In this document: positions 62,245 through 64,000 of the stretch, piece by piece
Numbering within the stretch: the stretch's first letter is position 1
How the letters are laid out: each line of letters begins with the position of its first letter
Assembly (NCBI RefSeq): GCF_015291665.1
Contig: NZ_CP030048.1
Span: 1,550,001-1,614,000 of the forward strand
Origin: Bradyrhizobium sp. CCBAU 53338
GTDB lineage: Bacteria; Pseudomonadota; Alphaproteobacteria; Rhizobiales; Xanthobacteraceae
Direction of reading: 5' to 3'
DNA: 64,000 nt
Notes under the pieces: model-generated
Seen by the model: only the letters and a program-made list of their open reading frames with translations
What the model was told of the DNA's origin: nothing
The model's database searches: none
Position numbers and translations under genes: made by a program

Positions 62245-63702
62245 ATGAAGCTGGCTGACCTCTTAGGCAATGATGCCGCAATCGAGCCCGGAGTTGCGGC
62301 GCTCGAGGTAACAGGCATTGCCCTCGACAGCCGCGTGGTCAGGCCCGGCGATCTCTTCTTCGCGCTTGCGGGCGCGAAGACCGACGGTGCCCGTTTCATC
62401 GATGCGGCTATTGCGGCCGGCGCCGTGGCCGTGGTCGGAGATCATGCGCCTGACGGATGCAAGGTGCCGTTCATTGCCGTCGCCAATCCGCGCCGTGCGC
62501 TGGCGCTGTCGGCGGCGCGATTTTTCCCGGAACAGCCTGCGACGATCGCGGCGGTAACGGGAACCAGCGGCAAGACCTCGGTCGCTGCGTTCACGCGCCA
62601 GATCTGGGAGCGGCTCGGCCATAGCTCGGCCAGCATCGGCACCATCGGCCTCGTCTCGCCGAAGCGTACCGTCTATGGCTCGCTGACGACGCCGGATCCG
62701 ATCGCGCTGCATCGGCAGCTCGACGAGATCGCGCGCGAAGGCGTGACGCATCTCGCGTTCGAGGCGTCGTCGCATGGGCTCGATCAATACCGCCTCGATG
62801 GCGTGCGCGTTGCCGCCGGCGGCTTCACCAACCTGACGCGTGACCACATGGATTATCATCCGACGGTCGCGCACTACCTCGCGGCAAAACTGCGACTGTT
62901 CCGCGAGCTCGTGCAGCCCGGCGGCGCCGCGGTGATTTCGGCCGACCATGATTGCTCGGCAGAAGCACGCGATGCGGCGAAGTCGCGCGGCCTGCGCGTG
63001 ATGGCGGTGGGCCGTCACGGTGATGGAGCAGGTGAGGGCATTCGTCTCGTCGATGCCGTGGTCGAAGGCTTCTCGCAAAAGCTCGGCCTCGAACATCGCG
63101 GCAAGACCTGGGCGGTACGGTTGCCGCTGGTCGGCGAATTCCAGATCGAGAATGCGCTGGTCTCGGCCGGTCTTGCGATCGGCACCGGCAGCGATGCGGC
63201 TCATGTGTTTGCGAGTCTCGAACATCTCGAAGGCGCCAAAGGGCGGCTGGAGCGCGTCGGTGAGCGCAACGGCGCACCTGTTTTCGTCGACTATGCGCAC
63301 AAGCCCGATGCGCTGGCGAAGGCGTTGCAGGCGCTGCGTCCTTACGCCAAGCGAAGGCTGATCGTCGTGTTCGGCGCCGGCGGCGATCGCGATGCCGGCA
63401 AGCGGCCGATCATGGGCGAGATTGCGGTCGAGAATGCCGATCGCGTCATCATTACCGACGACAATCCGCGCAGCGAGAAGCCGGAAGCCATTCGCGCCGC
63501 AATCCTCGCCACCGCCAGGGGTGCACGCGAGATCGGCGACCGCGCGGCCGCGATCCGCGCCGCGATCGAGGAACTGGAGGAGGGCGATGCGCTGCTCGTC
63601 GCCGGCAAGGGCCACGAAACCGGGCAGATCGTCGGCAGCCAAGTCCTGCCGTTCAGCGATCACGAGGCGGTTGCCGCCGCATTAGCAACGAGGGTCGCAT
63701 GA
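62245..63702 (+). CDS. murE: UDP-MurNAc-tripeptide synthetase MurE (meso-diaminopimelate-adding)
   Basis: MurE adds meso-diaminopimelate to UDP-MurNAc-L-Ala-D-Glu. The 485-residue protein has the N-terminal UDP-binding part ([20 protein letters not shown]), the P-loop GTSGKTS at residues 106-112, [39 protein letters not shown] and the DDNPRSEKP loop whose DNPR signature marks diaminopimelate rather than lysine specificity. GKGHE closes the active site. Its stop overlaps the murF start (ATGA). Confidence 0.96.
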   Translation: MKLADLLGNDAAIEPGVAALEVTGIALDSRVVRPGDLFFALAGAKTDGARFIDAAIAAGAVAVVGDHAPDGCKVPFIAVANPRRALALSAARFFPEQPATIAAVTGTSGKTSVAAFTRQIWERLGHSSASIGTIGLVSPKRTVYGSLTTPDPIALHRQLDEIAREGVTHLAFEASSHGLDQYRLDGVRVAAGGFTNLTRDHMDYHPTVAHYLAAKLRLFRELVQPGGAAVISADHDCSAEARDAAKSRGLRVMAVGRHGDGAGEGIRLVDAVVEGFSQKLGLEHRGKTWAVRLPLVGEFQIENALVSAGLAIGTGSDAAHVFASLEHLEGAKGRLERVGERNGAPVFVDYAHKPDALAKALQALRPYAKRRLIVVFGAGGDRDAGKRPIMGEIAVENADRVIITDDNPRSEKPEAIRAAILATARGAREIGDRAAAIRAAIEELEEGDALLVAGKGHETGQIVGSQVLPFSDHEAVAAALATRVA

Positions 63703-64000
63703 GCGGGCCGATATGGACGGTTGCCGAGGTGTCGCGTGCGCTGGGTGCGAGCGGATCATTCCCTGATACCCCGATCGATTTCGTCACGCAGGACAGCCGT
63801 CTGGTGAAGCCGGGCAGCCTGTTCGTGGCGCTGAGCGGAACGCCGAGCGGCGGCTTCATCTCCGCCTTTGCCAGCTCGCGTGACGGCTGGGAGTTCGCGG
63901 ACAAGGCGGAAGCGTCCGGCGCGGTCGCGATGATCGTGCCGCACGAGATCGCGGGCATCAGTGTTCCGCAGATCGTCGTGAAGGACACGCTGATCGACGG
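63699..64000 (+). CDS. murF: UDP-MurNAc-pentapeptide synthetase MurF, 5' part
   Basis: The first 100 codons of the D-Ala-D-Ala-adding ligase lie in the window: [58 protein letters not shown]. The DSRxVxPGxLFVAL block is shared with MurE and marks the uracil-nucleotide-binding domain. The ATP-binding and C-terminal domains lie beyond the window edge. Translation is coupled to murE by the ATGA overlap. Confidence 0.93.
   Translation, partial: MSGPIWTVAEVSRALGASGSFPDTPIDFVTQDSRLVKPGSLFVALSGTPSGGFISAFASSRDGWEFADKAEASGAVAMIVPHEIAGISVPQIVVKDTLID

Noticed and set aside
63653..63988. Minus-strand frame opposite the start of murF
   Set aside because: It is an antisense shadow of murF, which continues beyond the window and is translationally coupled to murE.

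Overview
The window looks like a chromosomal segment of a Bradyrhizobium-type alphaproteobacterium (Rhizobiales, Nitrobacteraceae). It is GC-rich, and its intergenic gaps carry several families of imperfect palindromic repeats typical of that group. It also holds a phosphatidylethanolamine methyltransferase (PmtA), an alphaproteobacterial-style thiOSGE operon under a TPP riboswitch, an alphaproteobacterial type-A RNase P RNA, and a dcw cell-division cluster that starts directly at rsmH. No rRNA, tRNA, CRISPR array, transposase or prophage gene was seen. All names rest on reading the sequence; no database was searched.

Layout. 1-5.2 kb: housekeeping and hypothetical genes (VOC protein, ribitol-dehydrogenase-like SDR, Mug-like glycosylase, HD hydrolase), then a clearly AT-richer gene that joins a Cys-rich zinc-ribbon-like module to a RelA/SpoT alarmone-synthetase domain. 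This is the best candidate for an acquired, possibly anti-phage, element. 5.2-10 kb: thiamine genes thiO-thiS-thiG-thiE-thiC on the minus strand, with a thi-box in front of thiO. 10-14.7 kb: lytic transglycosylase, small zinc-ribbon protein, OmpR/EnvZ-type two-component pair, low-complexity protein and PRC-barrel protein. 14.9-20.8 kb: an orphan branched-chain-type binding protein and a complete polyamine-type ABC importer (ATPase, binding protein, two permeases). 20.9-26.4 kb: DUF4403 protein, beta-propeller, HTH regulator divergent from a DUF899 gene, and an L,D-transpeptidase.

26.6-32.6 kb: a membrane-lipid neighbourhood with a GT4 glycosyltransferase, PmtA, an unknown membrane protein, a GSA-aminomutase-like PLP enzyme divergent from phosphatidylserine decarboxylase, and a Nudix hydrolase. 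32.6-36.9 kb: exported proteins (FecR-type, DUF2147, extensin-type lipoprotein), with a perfect 28-bp palindrome and a CRP-like site between them. 37-43.6 kb: a catabolic operon (M20 deacylase, TauC/TauA-type transporter parts without an ATPase, allophanate-hydrolase-like amidase), followed by Crp/Fnr-type and LuxR-type regulators. 43.7-52.7 kb: small proteins, a TetR-controlled EmrAB efflux system with a clear operator, an ABC exporter with a MATE pump, and a TSUP permease.

52.8-57.7 kb: a MocR regulator with a candidate 21-bp-spaced operator, a DUF983 membrane protein, an alpha/beta hydrolase, the RNase P RNA, and a DGPF protein overlapping an ECF42-like sigma factor whose C-terminal extension is frameshifted. 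57.7-64 kb: N-acetylmuramoyl-L-alanine amidase, then rsmH-ftsL-ftsI-murE-murF (murF cut by the window edge) with overlapping or closely packed genes for septal peptidoglycan synthesis.
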